From: Archivesica marissinica
Taxonomy: Eukaryota > Mollusca > Bivalvia > Venerida > Vesicomyidae
Direction: 5' to 3'
Assembly: GCA_014843695.1 (NCBI GenBank)
Contig: CM026386.1
Coordinates: forward strand, 88,493,293-88,557,292
DNA length: 64,000 nt
Shown: positions 24,001-35,935 of the stretch, in pieces
Numbering within the stretch: the stretch's first letter is position 1
Layout of the letters: each line of letters starts with the position of its first letter
Position numbers and translations under genes: made by a program
The notes under the pieces: generated by a model
The model's database searches: none
What the model saw: the letters and a program-made list of their open reading frames with translations, nothing else
Told to the model about the DNA's origin: nothing

Positions 24001-24925
24001 GGTTAAGATGTCTATTCATCTGTTCTTTGACTATTGTTAAGAAGCCGTTATATGAATCGTCTATACAAGTTTGTTCATTCTGATTCTGTTCTAAGTATAT
24101 CAACTTTTCGTCAATTAATTCCAGTATATTCTGTTCACTCATAAATTGACTTGGAATATTTTCTCTGTTATAACGGGTATAATACGCAGATTCCTTGGTG
24201 TCTTCATGGCGTTCATATTCAAATGACATGAGGTTTACATTCCAGTAGAGTAATGAATGATCTGGTACGGAAAAGTTCTGAAGGGTGGACAGGTCCACAG
24301 CACTATTCATTAGATCTGTAGATCGAGACACTTTGAAAGTGTTATATTTATCCAGTTGCTCATATGGAACAAGGCAATAATCAACAACCGACGATCCGCG
24401 TTGAGAGATACTAGTATAGTCATTCTTCAGGGTATTTCTTCCGTTCAATATGCACAAATGTGCACTGATTTGAAAGCCTATGAACGCTTCACAATATCTG
24501 CTAGTTTTATAGTCAACAATATCTCTAGGTTTCACACTGTCGACTCCGGCTATAAAATCGTTATTGTTCCCAACACGGATGTTAAAGTCGCCCGCCAGCA
24601 TAAGTAATGAGTCTTTCTGGTATTCGTAGATTTGACATAAAAGTGTATCTAGGTATTCTGTTACGTTCACAGCTCTTGATGAATTTGACGGGGGTAGGTA
24701 ACAAACACATATTTTAATTTTTTCTCCTGTAAGTTTACAAATTAGTGATATCCACATAATACCATCGACTTTGGCATTTAATAGTTCAATGTCAAATAAA
24801 TCCATTATTTTGTAACGTACGAAGACGCCGACGCCGCCACTGCCCTTTGGTGCGCGCACATGAATATCTCTACGGTTGTTTCCGTACCATTTATATATAT
24901 GAATGTGCCCACATCTAGTCACGCC
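21073..24925 (-). mobile_element. APE-type non-LTR retrotransposon (LINE A), 5'-truncated, otherwise intact
   Basis: Contains one long ORF (next entry), then a ~450-bp 3' UTR rich in AT, ending in gagacttaaataaatc and a (CTGT)n tail at 21073-21095 on the minus strand. It lies directly against the 5' end of the truncated relative at 19885-21060. The start of the endonuclease domain and any ORF1 are missing. I could not find a target-site duplication. Confidence 0.85.
21533..24922 (-). CDS. LINE ORF2: apurinic-type endonuclease, reverse transcriptase and zinc-knuckle polyprotein
   Basis: An unbroken ~1130-codon frame with no natural start: the first codon is GTG just behind an in-frame TAG, at the truncation point. 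Endonuclease motifs are SGGVGVFV (near 30), LAGDFNIR (~115) and SVPDHSLLYW (~220). The RT spans roughly 480-770 with AAGYDEIPAEV, PSNYRGITV, NGFRKNRST, VDFRMAYDRI, GLKQGCLLS and the catalytic YADDLVL. A C-terminal Cys/His motif (CFNC...H...C) lies near 1065. The protein would nick target DNA and prime cDNA synthesis there. About 70 N-terminal endonuclease residues are lost, so it cannot be autonomous, but the clean frame suggests a young insertion. The clade is not assigned. Confidence 0.9.
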   Translation of the reverse strand: MTRCGHIHIYKWYGNNRRDIHVRAPKGSGGVGVFVRYKIMDLFDIELLNAKVDGIMWISLICKLTGEKIKICVCYLPPSNSSRAVNVTEYLDTLLCQIYEYQKDSLLMLAGDFNIRVGNNNDFIAGVDSVKPRDIVDYKTSRYCEAFIGFQISAHLCILNGRNTLKNDYTSISQRGSSVVDYCLVPYEQLDKYNTFKVSRSTDLMNSAVDLSTLQNFSVPDHSLLYWNVNLMSFEYERHEDTKESAYYTRYNRENIPSQFMSEQNILELIDEKLIYLEQNQNEQTCIDDSYNGFLTIVKEQMNRHLNPKKIIINGKRNKKRRTKQPWWTNELSDLLNNMCEKENTWLKSKNAKNKREPKESFIESRRVFDKAVQKRKRQYWQETQIKLLDSCDNSTPNEFWKTIGQVGIGSERTKCITMETVNSDGNITRRTHDVLNHWKLAFERLLSVDEHVNVKHIPNTEQCDDVNADPFNNGISILEVTKAINSLNMHKAAGYDEIPAEVIKSSLCIKYLHRLFCSCYDTGKIPKSWTYGLITPVLKTAATDARDPSNYRGITVTSSIYKAYCAVLNARLTTWLESNGKLTDAQNGFRKNRSTIDHLSSLTNIVECRTRLRQSTYVAYVDFRMAYDRIPYDNLWHKLSTAGVRGRMLQSIQSIYESVRCAVRVNHHVTSWFDVNIGLKQGCLLSTTLFNMYFNELSNSLEHCGVGINIDGQCISHLFYADDLVLICESETDLHWLLNVLSDWCTTNSMSINCDKTKVMHFRNASVPRTNFKFQCNNKEIECVEKYKYLGLVINEHLDYNVTAKYVAQSATRALGLLISKYRKIGGMPHKVFSKLYDSMVWPIISYGASIWATKEYSAINAVQNRACRFFLGVGRYTPNAAVNGDMGWVPALIKQWKPVLNYFFRLNNMDHDRLNHKVFKWTHTIRTSAKNLCYRIAQTLLNNLNITVCINDYYTKSRQGVIIKSLEHKLTEVHKLRWLETVNATQGSHGGNKLRKYKLFKREYSTENYVNLNIISRKHRSALAKFMCGVAPLKIETGRYQSLDVNERTCFNCVTEIEDEIHVLLHCPLYANIRDDLFIKIGGVDSDFPTYDNCTKFNYILSNCNTIKYCAKACNDILLTRRDLLYR

Positions 24926-24997
24926 TTGCTAATCGTATTGCCATATTTGAAGAACCGTTACAAAATTCGTAAACACGTAAATTCGTAAAGACCTTTA

Positions 24998-25230
24998 AAT
25001 ATATTTATTTTTACAACGATTGCGAAACAAGCTTTAACAACTTATATAAATCGCTCTCGTTGGCGCAGATGAAAGCGTATATGTGGTCATTCATGTGGGA
25101 GGAAACCGAAGTACCCGGATAAAACCCACCTGTCCGATATGGTGACCACCGTACGATCTCACATACTTCCCCGTCCGAGAATCGAACCCGGGTTGCATTG
25201 GTTAGAAACGAGCCTATTAATCGGACAGCC
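24998..25230 (-). mobile_element. tRNA-derived SINE, near full length
   Basis: Minus strand: a B-box-like block (gggttcgattctcggacggg), then ggttttatccgggtacttcg and gtttcctcccacatgaatga, then the tail gcgatttatataagttgtta and agcttgtttcgcaatcg, ending in a short A/T-rich tract. The tail is shared with the SINEs at 19.6 and 39.8 kb, although the middle parts differ. This implies one partner LINE that recognises the common 3' end. Confidence 0.75.
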
Positions 25231-26499
25231 TATTATTATATCCATATAGTATAGTATATATAGTAGAATAGTATACCGTATCCGTGACCTAGTGGTTAAA
25301 GCGTCCGCCTACGGACAGCCTATTATTATATCTATATAGTATAGTAGAATAGTATACCGTATCCGTGGCCTAGTGGTTAAAGCGTATACCTACGGACAGC
25401 CTATTATTATATCTATATAGTATAGTAGAATAGTATACCGTATCCGTGGCCTAGTGGTTAAAGTGTCCGACTACGGACAGCCTATTATTATATCTATATA
25501 GTATAGTAGAATAGTATACCGTATCCGTGGCCTAGTGGTTAAAGCGTCCGCCTACGGACAGCGTATTATATTAATATATAGTATAGTAGAATAGTATACC
25601 GTATCCGTGGCCTAGTGGTTAAAGTGTCCGCCTACGGACAGCCTATTATTATATCTATATAGTATAGTAGAATAGTATACCGTATCCGTGGCATAGTGGT
25701 TAAAGCGTCTACCTACGGACAGCCTATTATTATATCTATATAGTATAGTAGAATAGTATACCGTATCCGTGGCCTAGTGGTTAAAGTGTCCGCCTACGGA
25801 CAGCCTATTATTATATCCATATAGTATAGTATATATAGTAGAATAGTATACCGTATCCGTGACCTAGTGGTTAAAGCGTCTGCCTACGGACAGCCTATTA
25901 TTGTATCCATATAGTATATATAGTAGAATAGTATACCGTATCCGTGACCTAGTGGTTAAAGCGTATGTCTACGGACAGCCTATTATTATATCCATATAGT
26001 ATATATAGTAGAATAGTATACCGTATCCGTGACCTAGTTGTTAAAGCGTCTGTCTACGGACAGCCTATTATTATATCCATATAGTATATATAGTAGAATA
26101 GTATACCGTATCCGTGACCTAGTGGTTAAAGCGTATGTTACGGACAGCCTATTATTATATCCATATAGTATATATAGTAGAATAGTATACCGTATCCGTG
26201 GCCTAGTGGTTAAAGTGTCCACTACGGACAGCCTAGTATTGTATCCATATAGTATGTATATATAGTAGAATAGTATACCGTATCCGTGACCTAGTGGTTA
26301 AAGCGTACACCTACGGACAGCCTATTATTATATCCATATAGTATATATAGTAGAATAGTATACCGTATCCGTGACCTAGTGGTTAAAGCGTATACCTACG
26401 GACAGCCTATTATTATATCCATATAGTATATATAGTAGAATAGTATACCGTATCCGTGACCAGTGGTTAAAGCGTACACTACGGACAGCCTATTATTAT

Positions 26500-27167
26500 G
26501 ATGATGATGTACGTTTTATTTAAAGTCGCCACCGCATAAATGCATTTGGGCGACTGTATTCTCTAAGTTGTTTAGATCCTAAGGTGATTCGTTCTTCTGT
26601 GCTGGTTGTTCAATGATGATTATGTGTTCTATGATGATTATGTCCATCGTCTACGATGATTATTCCTATTCTTCTACGGTGATTATTTCGGTATTCTTTG
26701 ATGATTCTTCTTCTATGAGGCTGATGTAGACATCCTCTGGTGGCTACTCCTTTCTGTGCCAGGGTGACAAGGCCTGGTCTGTACGTGGTCCTTTGTAGGG
26801 CCACCCTCCTCACTGTTGGTCACCCCGCAGCAGCGTTAATACGGATCTGACAGTTAAACATCTGGTCTTCGATTGTCGCCAACAAACATAAGATATTCGT
26901 GCGATGGCAAAGTGGATGCCACGGCCGTTGCCGCTCCCTCAGGTCCGCCGTCTCGTCCATCCGCCGGAGAAGAAAGGTCGAAATAAACCAGCGAAGCTAG
27001 AAGAGATGGTGGATCTGTCCTGATGTGCCACGGCCGTGGATCCACATGCTGGCGAACGAACGTCCCCTTAAAGCAAGATCGACAACCAGAAGATCCCAGA
27101 ATCCTACGCTGCTGCTGCGGGATGTGCACCGGTCACGACGTGCACGTCGTGAGGAGATCGACCGGCC
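26500..27167. repeat. 668-bp module, copy 1
   Basis: Starts gatgatgatgtacgttttat and ends gaggagatcgaccggcc. Near its right end is a perfect 20-bp palindrome (27133-27152). On the minus strand, all copies end in aataaaacgtacatcatcat, which looks like a retroelement 3' end with an aataaa signal and (CAT)n tail. Two minus-strand frames (91 and 67 codons) recur in the copies, but I recognise no domain. The module is always preceded by the acactacgg variant of the satellite unit. Confidence 0.9.
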
Positions 27168-27955
27168 ATATTATTATATCCATATAGTATAGTATATATA
27201 GTAGAATAGTATACCGTATCCGTGGCCTAGTGGTTAAAGCGTCCGCCTACGGACGGCCTATTATTATATCCATATAGTATATATAGTAGAATAGTATACC
27301 GTATCCGTGACCTAGTGGTTAAAGCGTCCGCCTACGGACAGCCTATTATTATATCCATATAGTATATATAGTAGAATAGTATACCGTATCCGTGGCCTAG
27401 TGGTTAAAGCGTATACCTACGGACAGCCTATTATTATATCCATATAGTATATATAGTAGAATAGTATACCGTATCCGTGGCCTAGTGGTTAAAGCGTCCG
27501 CCTACGGACAGCCTATTATTATATCCATATAGTATAGTATATATAGTAGAATAGTATACCGTATCCGTGGCCTAGTGGTTAAAGCGTCTGCCTACGGACA
27601 GCCTATTATTATATCCATATAGTATATATAGTAGAATAGTATACCGTATCCGTGACCTAGTGGTTAAAGCGTACCCTACGGACAGCCTATTATTATATCC
27701 ATATAGTATATATAGTAGAATAGTATACCGTATCCGTGGCCTAGTGGTTAAAGCGTCCACCTACGGACAGCCTATTATTATATCCATATAGTATAGTATA
27801 TATAGTAGAATAGTATACCGTATCCGTGGCCTAGTGGTTAAAGCGTATACCTACGGACAGCCTATTATTATATCCATATAGTATATATAGTAGAATAGTA
27901 TACCGTATCCGTGACCTAGTGGTTAAAGCGTACACTACGGACAGCCTATTATTAT

Positions 27956-28623
27956 GATGATGATGTACGTTTTATTTAAAGTCGCCACCGCATAAATGCA
28001 TTTGGGCGACTGTATTCTCTAAGTTGTTTAGATCCTAAGGTGATTCGTTCTTCTGTGCTGGTTGTTCAATGATGATTATGTGTTCTATGATGATTATGTC
28101 CATCTTCTACGATGATTATTCCTATTCTTCTACGGTGATTATTTCGGTATTCTTTGATGATTCTTCTTCTATGAGGCTGATGTAGACATCCTCTGGTGGC
28201 TACTCCTTTCTGTGCCAGAGTGACAAGGCCTGGTCTGTACGTGGTCCTTTGTAGGGCCACCCTCCTCACTGTTGGTCACCCCGCAGCAGCATTAATACGG
28301 ATCTGACAGTTAAACATCTGGTCGTCGATTGTCGCCAACAAACATAAGATATTCCTGCGATGGCAAAGTGGATGCCACGGCCGTTGCCGCTCCCTCAGGT
28401 CCGCCGTCTCGTCCATCCGCCGGAGAAGAAAGGTCGAAATAAACCAGCGAAGCTAGAAGAGATGGTGGATCTGTCCTGATGTGCCACGGCCGTGGATCCA
28501 CATGCTGGCGAACGAACGTCCCCTTAAAGCAAGATCGACAACCAGAAGATCCCAGAATCCTACGCTGCTGCTGCGGGATGTACACCGGTCACGACGTGCA
28601 CGTCGTGAGGAGATCGACCGGCC
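27956..28623. repeat. 668-bp module, copy 2
   Basis: Same length and borders as copy 1, with a handful of point differences. Palindrome at 28589-28608. Confidence 0.9.
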
Positions 28624-29416
28624 CTATTATTATATCCATATAGTATAGTATATATAGTAGAATAGTATACCGTATCCGTGGCCTAGTGGTTAAAGCGTCC
28701 GCCTACGGACGGCCTATTATTATATCCATATAGTATATATAGTAGAATAGTATACCGTATCCGTGACCTAGTGGTTAAAGCGTCCGCCTACGGACAGCCT
28801 ATTATTATATCCATATAGTATATATAGTAGAATAGTATACCGTATCCGTGGCCTAGTGGTTAAAGCGTATACCTACGGACAGCCTATTATTATATCCATA
28901 TAGTATATATAGTAGAATAGTATACCGTATCCGTGGCCTAGTGGTTAAAGCGTCTGCCTACGGACAGCCTATTATTATATCCATATAGTATAGTATATAT
29001 AGTAGAATAGTATACCGTATCCGTGGCCTAGTGGTTAAAGCGTCCGCCTACGGACAGCCTATTATTATATCCATATAGTATATATAGTAGAATAGTATAC
29101 CGTATCCGTGCCTAGTGGTTAAAGCGTCTGCCTACGGACAGCCTATTATTATATCCATATAGTATAGTATATATAGTAGAATAGTATACCGTATCCGTGG
29201 CCTAGTGGTTAAAGCGTCCACCTACGGACAGCCTATTATTATATCCATATAGTATAGTATATATAGTAGAATAGTATACCGTATCCGTGGCCTAGTGGTT
29301 AAAGCGTCTACCTACGGACAGCCTATTATTATATCCATATAGTATATATAGTAGAATAGTATACCGTATCCGTGACCTAGTGGTTAAAGCGTACACTACG
29401 GACAGCCTATTATTAT

Positions 29417-30084
29417 GATGATGATGTACGTTTTATTTAAAGTCGCCACCGCATAAATGCATTTGGGCGACTGTATTCTCTAAGTTGTTTAGATCCTAAG
29501 GTGATTCGTTCTTCTGTGCTGGTTGTTCAATGATGATTATGTGTTCTATGATGATTATGTCCATCTTCTACGATGATTATTCCTATTCTTCTACGGTGAT
29601 TATTTCGGTATTCGTTGATGATTCTTCTTCTATGAGGCTGATGTAGACATCCTCTGGTGGCTACTCCTTTCTGTGCCAGAGTGACAAGGCCTGGTATGTA
29701 CGTGTTCCTTTGTAGGGCCACCCTCCTCACTGTTGGTCACCCCGCAGCAGCATTAATACGGATCTGACAGTTAAACATCTGGTCGTCGATTGTCGCCAAC
29801 AAACATAAGATATTCGTGCGATGGCAAAGTGGATGCCACGGCCGTTGCCGCTCCCTCAGGTCCGCCGTCTCGTCCATCCGCCGGAGAAGAAAGGTTGAAA
29901 TAAACCAGCGAAGCTAGAAGAGATGGTGGATCTGTCCTGATGTGCCACGGCCGTGGATCCACATGCTGGCGAACGAACGTCCCCTTAAAGCAAGATCGAC
30001 AACCAGAAGATCCCAGAATCCTACGCTGCTGCTGCGGGATGTACACCGGTCACGACGTGCACGTCGTGAGGAGATCGACCGGCC
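29417..30084. repeat. 668-bp module, copy 3
   Basis: Same borders; palindrome at 30050-30069. Shares variants with copy 2 (gtacaccggt before the palindrome). Confidence 0.9.
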
Positions 30085-31317
30085 CTATTATTATATCCAT
30101 ATAGTATAGTATATATAGTAGAATAGTATACCGTATCCGTGACCTAGTGGTTAAAGCGTCCGCCTACGGACAGCCTATTATTATATCCATATAGTATATA
30201 TAGTAGAATAGTATACCGTATCCGTGACCTAGTGGTTAAAGTGTCCACCTACGGACAGCCTATTATTATATCCATATAGTATATATAGTAGAATAGTATA
30301 CCGTATCCGTGACCTAGTGGTTAAAGCGTCCGCCACGGACAGCCTATTATTATATCCATATAGTATATATAGTAGAATAGTATACCATATCCGTGGCCTA
30401 GTGGTTAAAGCGTATACCTACGGACGGCCTATTATTATATCCATATAGTATATATAGTAGAATAGTATACCGTATCCGTGACCTAGTGGTTAAAGCGTCC
30501 GCCTACGGACAGCCTATTATTATATCCATATAGTATATATAGTAGAATAGTATACCGTATCCGTGGCCTAGTGGTTAAAGCGTCCCCTACGGACAGCCTA
30601 TTATTATATCCATATAGTATAGTATATATAGTAGAATAGTATACCGTATCCGTGGCCTAGTGGTTAAAGCGTATACCTACGGACAGCCTATTATTATATC
30701 CATATAGTATAATATTATATAGTAGAATAGTATACCGTATCCGTGGCCTAGTGGTTAAAGCGTCCACCTACGGACAGCCTATTATTATATCCATATAGCA
30801 TAGTATATATAGTAGAATAGTATACCATATCCGTGGCCTAGTGGTTAAAGCGTATACCTACGGACAGCCTATTATTATATCCATATAGTATATATAGTAG
30901 AATAGTATACCGTATCCGTGACCTAGTGGTTAAAGCGTACACTACGGACAGCCTATTATTATATCCATATAGTATAATATTATATAGTAGAATAGTATAC
31001 CGTATCCGTGACCTAGTGGTTAAAGCGTCTGTCTACGGACAGCCTATTATTATATCCATATAGTATAGTATATATAGTAGAATAGTATACCGTATCCGTG
31101 GCCTAGTGGTTAAAGCGTCCACCTACGGACAGCCTATTATTATATCCATATAGTATAGTATATATAGTAGAATAGTATACTATATCCGTGGCCTAGTGGT
31201 TAAAGCGTATACCTACGGACAGCCTATTATTATATCCATATAGTATATATAGTAGAATAGTATACCGTATCCGTGACCTAGTGGTTAAAGCGTACACTAC
31301 GGACAGCCTATTATTAT

Positions 31318-31985
31318 GATGATGATGTACGTTTTATTTAAAGTCGCCACCGCATAAATGCATTTGGGCGACTGTATTCTCTAAGTTGTTTAGATCCTAA
31401 GGTGATTCGTTCTTCTGTGCTGGTTGTTCAATGATGAGTATGTGTTCTATGATGATTATGTCCATCTTCTACGATGATTATTCCTATTCTTCTACGGTGA
31501 TTATTTCGGTATTCTTTGATGATTCTTCTTCTATGAGGCTGATGTAGACATCCTCTGGTGGCTACTCCTTTCTGTGCCAGAGTGACAAGGCCTGTTATGT
31601 ACGTGGTCCTTTGTAGGGCCAACCTCCTCACTGTTGGTCACCCCGCAGCAGCATTAATACGGATCTGACAGTTAAACATCTGGTCGTCGATTGTCGCCAA
31701 CAAACATAAGATATTCGTGCGATGGCAAAGTGGATGCCACGGCCGTTGCCGCTCCCTCAGGTCCGCCGTCTCGTCCATCCGCCGGAGAAGAAAGGTCTAA
31801 ATAAACCAGCGAAGCTAGAAGAGATGGTGTATCTGTCCTGATGTGCCACGGCCGTGGATCCACATGCTGGCGAACGAACGTCCCCTTAAAGCAAGATCGA
31901 CAACCAGAAGATCCCAGAATCCTACGCTGCTGCTGCGGGATGTACACCGGTCACGACGTGCACGTCGTGAGGAGATCGACCGGCC
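31318..31985. repeat. 668-bp module, copy 4
   Basis: Same borders; palindrome at 31951-31970. Carries the gatgagtatg variant near its left end that copies 5 and 7 also have. Confidence 0.9.
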
Positions 31986-32514
31986 CTATTATTATATCCA
32001 TATAGTATAGTATATATAGTAGAATAGTATACCGTATCCGTGGCCTAGTGGTTAAAGCGTCCGCCTACGGACGGCCTATTATTATATCCATATAGTATAT
32101 ATAGTAGAATAGTATACCGTATCCGTGTCCTAGTGGTTAAAGCGTCCGCCTACGGACAGCCTATTATTATATCCATATAGTATATATAGTAGAATAGTAT
32201 ACCGTATCCGTGGCCTAGTGGTTAAAGTGTCCGCCTACGGACAGCCTATTATTATATCCATATAGTATATATAGTAGAATAGTATACCGTATCCGTGACC
32301 TAGTGGTTAAAGCGTCCGCCTACGGACAGCCTATTATTATATCCATATAGTATATATAGTAGAATAGTATACCGTATCCGTGGCCTAGTGGTTAAAGCGT
32401 CCACCTACGGACAGCCTATTATTATATCCATATAGTATAGTATATATAGTAGAATAGTATACCGTATCCGTGGCCTAGTGGTTAAAGCGTACACTACGGA
32501 CAGCCTATTATTAT

Positions 32515-33182
32515 GATGATGATGTACGTTTTATTTAAAGACGCCACCGCATAAATGCATTTGGGCGACTGTATTCTCTAAGTTGTTTAGATCCTAAGGT
32601 GATTCGTTCTTCTGTGCTGGTTGTTCAATGATGAGTATGTGTTCTATGATGATTATGTCCATCTTCTACGATGATTATTCCTATTCTTCTACGGTGATTA
32701 TTTCGGTATTCTTTGATGATTCTTCTTCTATGAGGCTGATGTAGACATCCTCTGGTGGCTACTCCTTTCTGTGCCAGAGTGACAAGGCCTGGTATGTACG
32801 TGGTCCTTTGTAGGGCCACCCTCCTCACTGTTGGTCACCCCGCAGCAGCATTAATACGGATCTGACAGTTAAACATCTGGTCGTCGATTGTCGCCAACAA
32901 ACATAAGATATTCGTGCGATGGCAAAGTGGATGCCACGGCCGTTGCCGCTCCCTCAGGTCCGCCGTCTCGTCCATCCGCCGGAGAAGAAAGGTCGAAATA
33001 AACCAGCGAAGCTAGAATAGATGGTGGATCTGTCCTGATGTGCCACGGCCGTGGATCCACATGCTGGCGAACTAACGTCCCCTTAAAGCAAGATCGACAA
33101 CCAGAAGATCCCAGAATCCTACGCTGCTGCTGCGGGATGTACACCTGTCACGACGTGCACGTCGTGAGGAGATCGACCGGCC
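32515..33182. repeat. 668-bp module, copy 5
   Basis: Same borders; palindrome at 33148-33167. The base before the palindrome differs (acctgtcac instead of accggtcac), as in copy 6. Confidence 0.9.
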
Positions 33183-33536
33183 ATATTATTATATCCATAT
33201 AGTATAGTATATATAGTAGAATAGTATACCGTATCCGTGGCCTAGTGGTTAAAGCGTCCGCCTACGGACGGCCTATTATTATATCCATATAGTATATATA
33301 GTAGAATAGTATACCGTATCCGTGACCTAGTGGTTAAAGCGTCCGCCTACGGACAGCCTATTATTATATCCATATAGTATATATAGTAGAATAGTATACC
33401 GTATCCGTGGCCTAGTGGTTAAAGCGTATACCTACGGACAGCCTATTATTATATCCATATAGTATATATAGTAGAATAGTATACCGTATCCGTGACCTAG
33501 TGGTTAAAGCGTACACTACGGACAGCCTATTATTAT

Positions 33537-34204
33537 GATGATGATGTACGTTTTATTTAAAGTCGCCACCGCATAAATGCATTTGGACGACTGTATTCTC
33601 TAAGTTGTTTAGATCCTAAGGTGATTCGTTCATCTGTGCTGGTTGTTCAATGATGATTATGTGTTCTATGATGATTATGTCCATCTTCTACGATGATTAT
33701 TCCTATTCTTCTACGGTGATTATTTCGGTATTCTTTGATGATTCTTCTTCTATGAGGCTGATGTAGACATCCTCTGGTGGCTACTCCTTTCTGTGCCAGA
33801 GTGACAAGTCCTGGTCTGTACGTGGTCCTTTGTAGGGCCACCCTCCTCACTGTTGGTCACCCCGCAGCAGCATTAATACGGATCTGACAGTTAAACATCT
33901 GGTCGTCGATTGTCGCCAACAAACATAAGATATTCCTGCGATGGCAAAGTGGATGTCACGGCCGTTGCCGCTCCCTAAGGTCCGCCGTCTCGTCCATCCG
34001 CCGGAGAAGAAAGGTCGAAATAAACCAGCGAAGCTAGAAGAGATGGTGGATCTGTCCTGATGTACCACGGTCGTGGATCCACATGCTGGCGAACGAACGT
34101 CCCCTTAAAGCAAGATCGACAACCAGAAGATCCCAGAATCCTACGCTGCTGCTGCGGGATGTGCACCTGTCACGACGTGCACGTCGTGAGGAGATCGACC
34201 GGCC
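33537..34204. repeat. 668-bp module, copy 6
   Basis: Same borders; palindrome at 34170-34189. A base change at ~33977 (ccctaagg) puts a stop in the 91-codon frame, which argues that this frame is not under selection. Confidence 0.9.
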
Positions 34205-34829
34205 ATATTATTATATCCATATAGTATAGTATATATAGCAGAATAGTATACCGTATCCGTGGCCTAGTGGTTAAAGCGTCCGCCTACGGACGGCCTATTA
34301 TTATATCCATATAGTATATATAGTAGAATAGTATACCGTATCCGTGACCTAGTGGTTAAAGCGTCCGCCTACGGACAGCCTATTATTATATCCATATAGT
34401 ATATATAGTAGAATAGTATACCGTATCCGTGGCCTAGTGGTTAAAGCGTCCGTCTACGGACAGCCTATTATTATATCCATATAGTATAATATTATATAGT
34501 AGAATAGTATACCGTATCCGTGGCCTAGTGGTTAAAGCGTATACCTACGGACAGCCTATTATTATATCCGTATAGTATAGTATATATAGTAGAATAGTAT
34601 ACCGTATCCGTGGCCTAGTGGTTAAAGCGTCCACCTACGGACAGCCTATTATTATATCCATATAGTATAGTATATATAGTAGAATAGTATACCATATCCG
34701 TGGCCTAGTGGTTAAAGCGTATACCTACGGACAGCCTATTATTATATCCATATAGTATATATAGTAGAATAGTATACCGTATCCGTGACCTAGTGGTTAA
34801 AGCGTACACTACGGACAGCCTATTATTAT

Positions 34830-35497
34830 GATGATGATGTACGTTTTATTTAAAGTCGCCACCGCATAAATGCATTTGGGCGACTGTATTCTCTAAGTTG
34901 TTTAGATCCTAAGGTGATTCGTTCTTCTGTGCTGGTTGTTCAATGATGAGTATGTGTTCTATGATGATTATGTCCATCTTCTACGATGATTATTCCTATT
35001 CTTCTACGGTGATTATTTCGGTATTCTTTGATGATTCTTCTTCTATGAGGCTGATGTAGACATCCTCTGGTGGCTACTCCTTTCTGTGCCAGAGTGACAA
35101 GGCCTGGTATGTACGTGGTCCTTTGTAGGGCCACCCTCCTCACTGTTGGTCACCCCGCAGCAGCATTAATACGGATCTGACAGTTAAACATCTGGTCGTC
35201 GATTGTCGCCAACAAACATAAGATATTCGTGCGATGGCAAAGTGGATGCCACGGCCGTTGCCGCTCCCTCAGGTCCGCCGTCTCGTCCATCCGCCGGAGA
35301 AGAAAGGTCTAAATAAACCAGCGAAGCTAGAAGAGATGGTGGATCTGTCCTGATGTGCCACGGCCGTGGATCCACATGCTGGCGAACGAACGTCCCCTTA
35401 AAGCAAGATCGACAACCAGAAGATCCCAGAATCCTACGCTGCTGCTGCGGGATGTACACCGGTCACGACGTGCACGTCGTGAGGAGATCGACCGGCC
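34830..35497. repeat. 668-bp module, copy 7
   Basis: Same borders; palindrome at 35463-35482. Closest by eye to copy 4 (gatgagtatg and ggtctaaataaacc variants). Confidence 0.9.
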
Positions 35498-35935
35498 CTA
35501 TTATTATATCCATATAGTATAGTATATATAGTAGAATAGTATACCGTATCCGTGGCCTAGTGGTTAAAGCGTCCGCCTACGGACAGCCTATTATTATATC
35601 CATATAGTATATATAGTAGAATAGTATACCGTATCCGTGACCTAGTGGTTAAAGCGTCCGCCTACGGACAGCCTATTATTATATCCATATAGTATATATA
35701 GTAGAATAGTATACCGTATCCGTGGCCTAGTGGTTAAAGCGTCCGCCTACGGACAGCCTATTATTAAAATATCCATATAGTATATATAGTAGAATAGTAT
35801 ACCGTATCCGTGGCCTAGTGGATAAAGCGTATACCTACGGACAGCCTATTATTATATCCATATAGATAGTATAGTATATATAGTAGAATAGTATACCGTA
35901 TCCGTGACCTAGTGGTTAATGTGTCCGCCTACGGA

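Larger units (their letters stand above)
25240..35935. repeat. Composite satellite: ~85-bp tRNA-A-box-like unit with 668-bp modules
   Basis: Dozens of copies of an ~85-95-bp unit: ctattattatatccatatag, a variable tatag/tatatagta spacer, agaatagtataccgtatccg, then tggcctagtggttaaagcgt and ccgcctacggacagc. The block gtggcctagtggttaaagcg resembles the D-arm/A-box half of a tRNA promoter (compare the SINE head at 61185-61212). No B box is present in the unit. The last copy (~35890-35935) runs on into gagcgggaggtagacgcttc instead of repeating. Units vary at the position after agcgt (ccgcct, atacct, acact). Seven 668-bp modules interrupt the array. Confidence 0.93.

Noticed and set aside
26854..27129. 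91-codon frame repeated in all seven 668-bp modules, as a conserved small protein
   Set aside because: No recognisable domain. Copy 6 has a stop, and the module copies are too similar for frame retention to show selection.
25240..35935. Dozens of tRNA genes suggested by the repeated A-box block
   Set aside because: No unit has a B box, a complete cloverleaf or an acceptor stem; only the 5' half resembles a tRNA.
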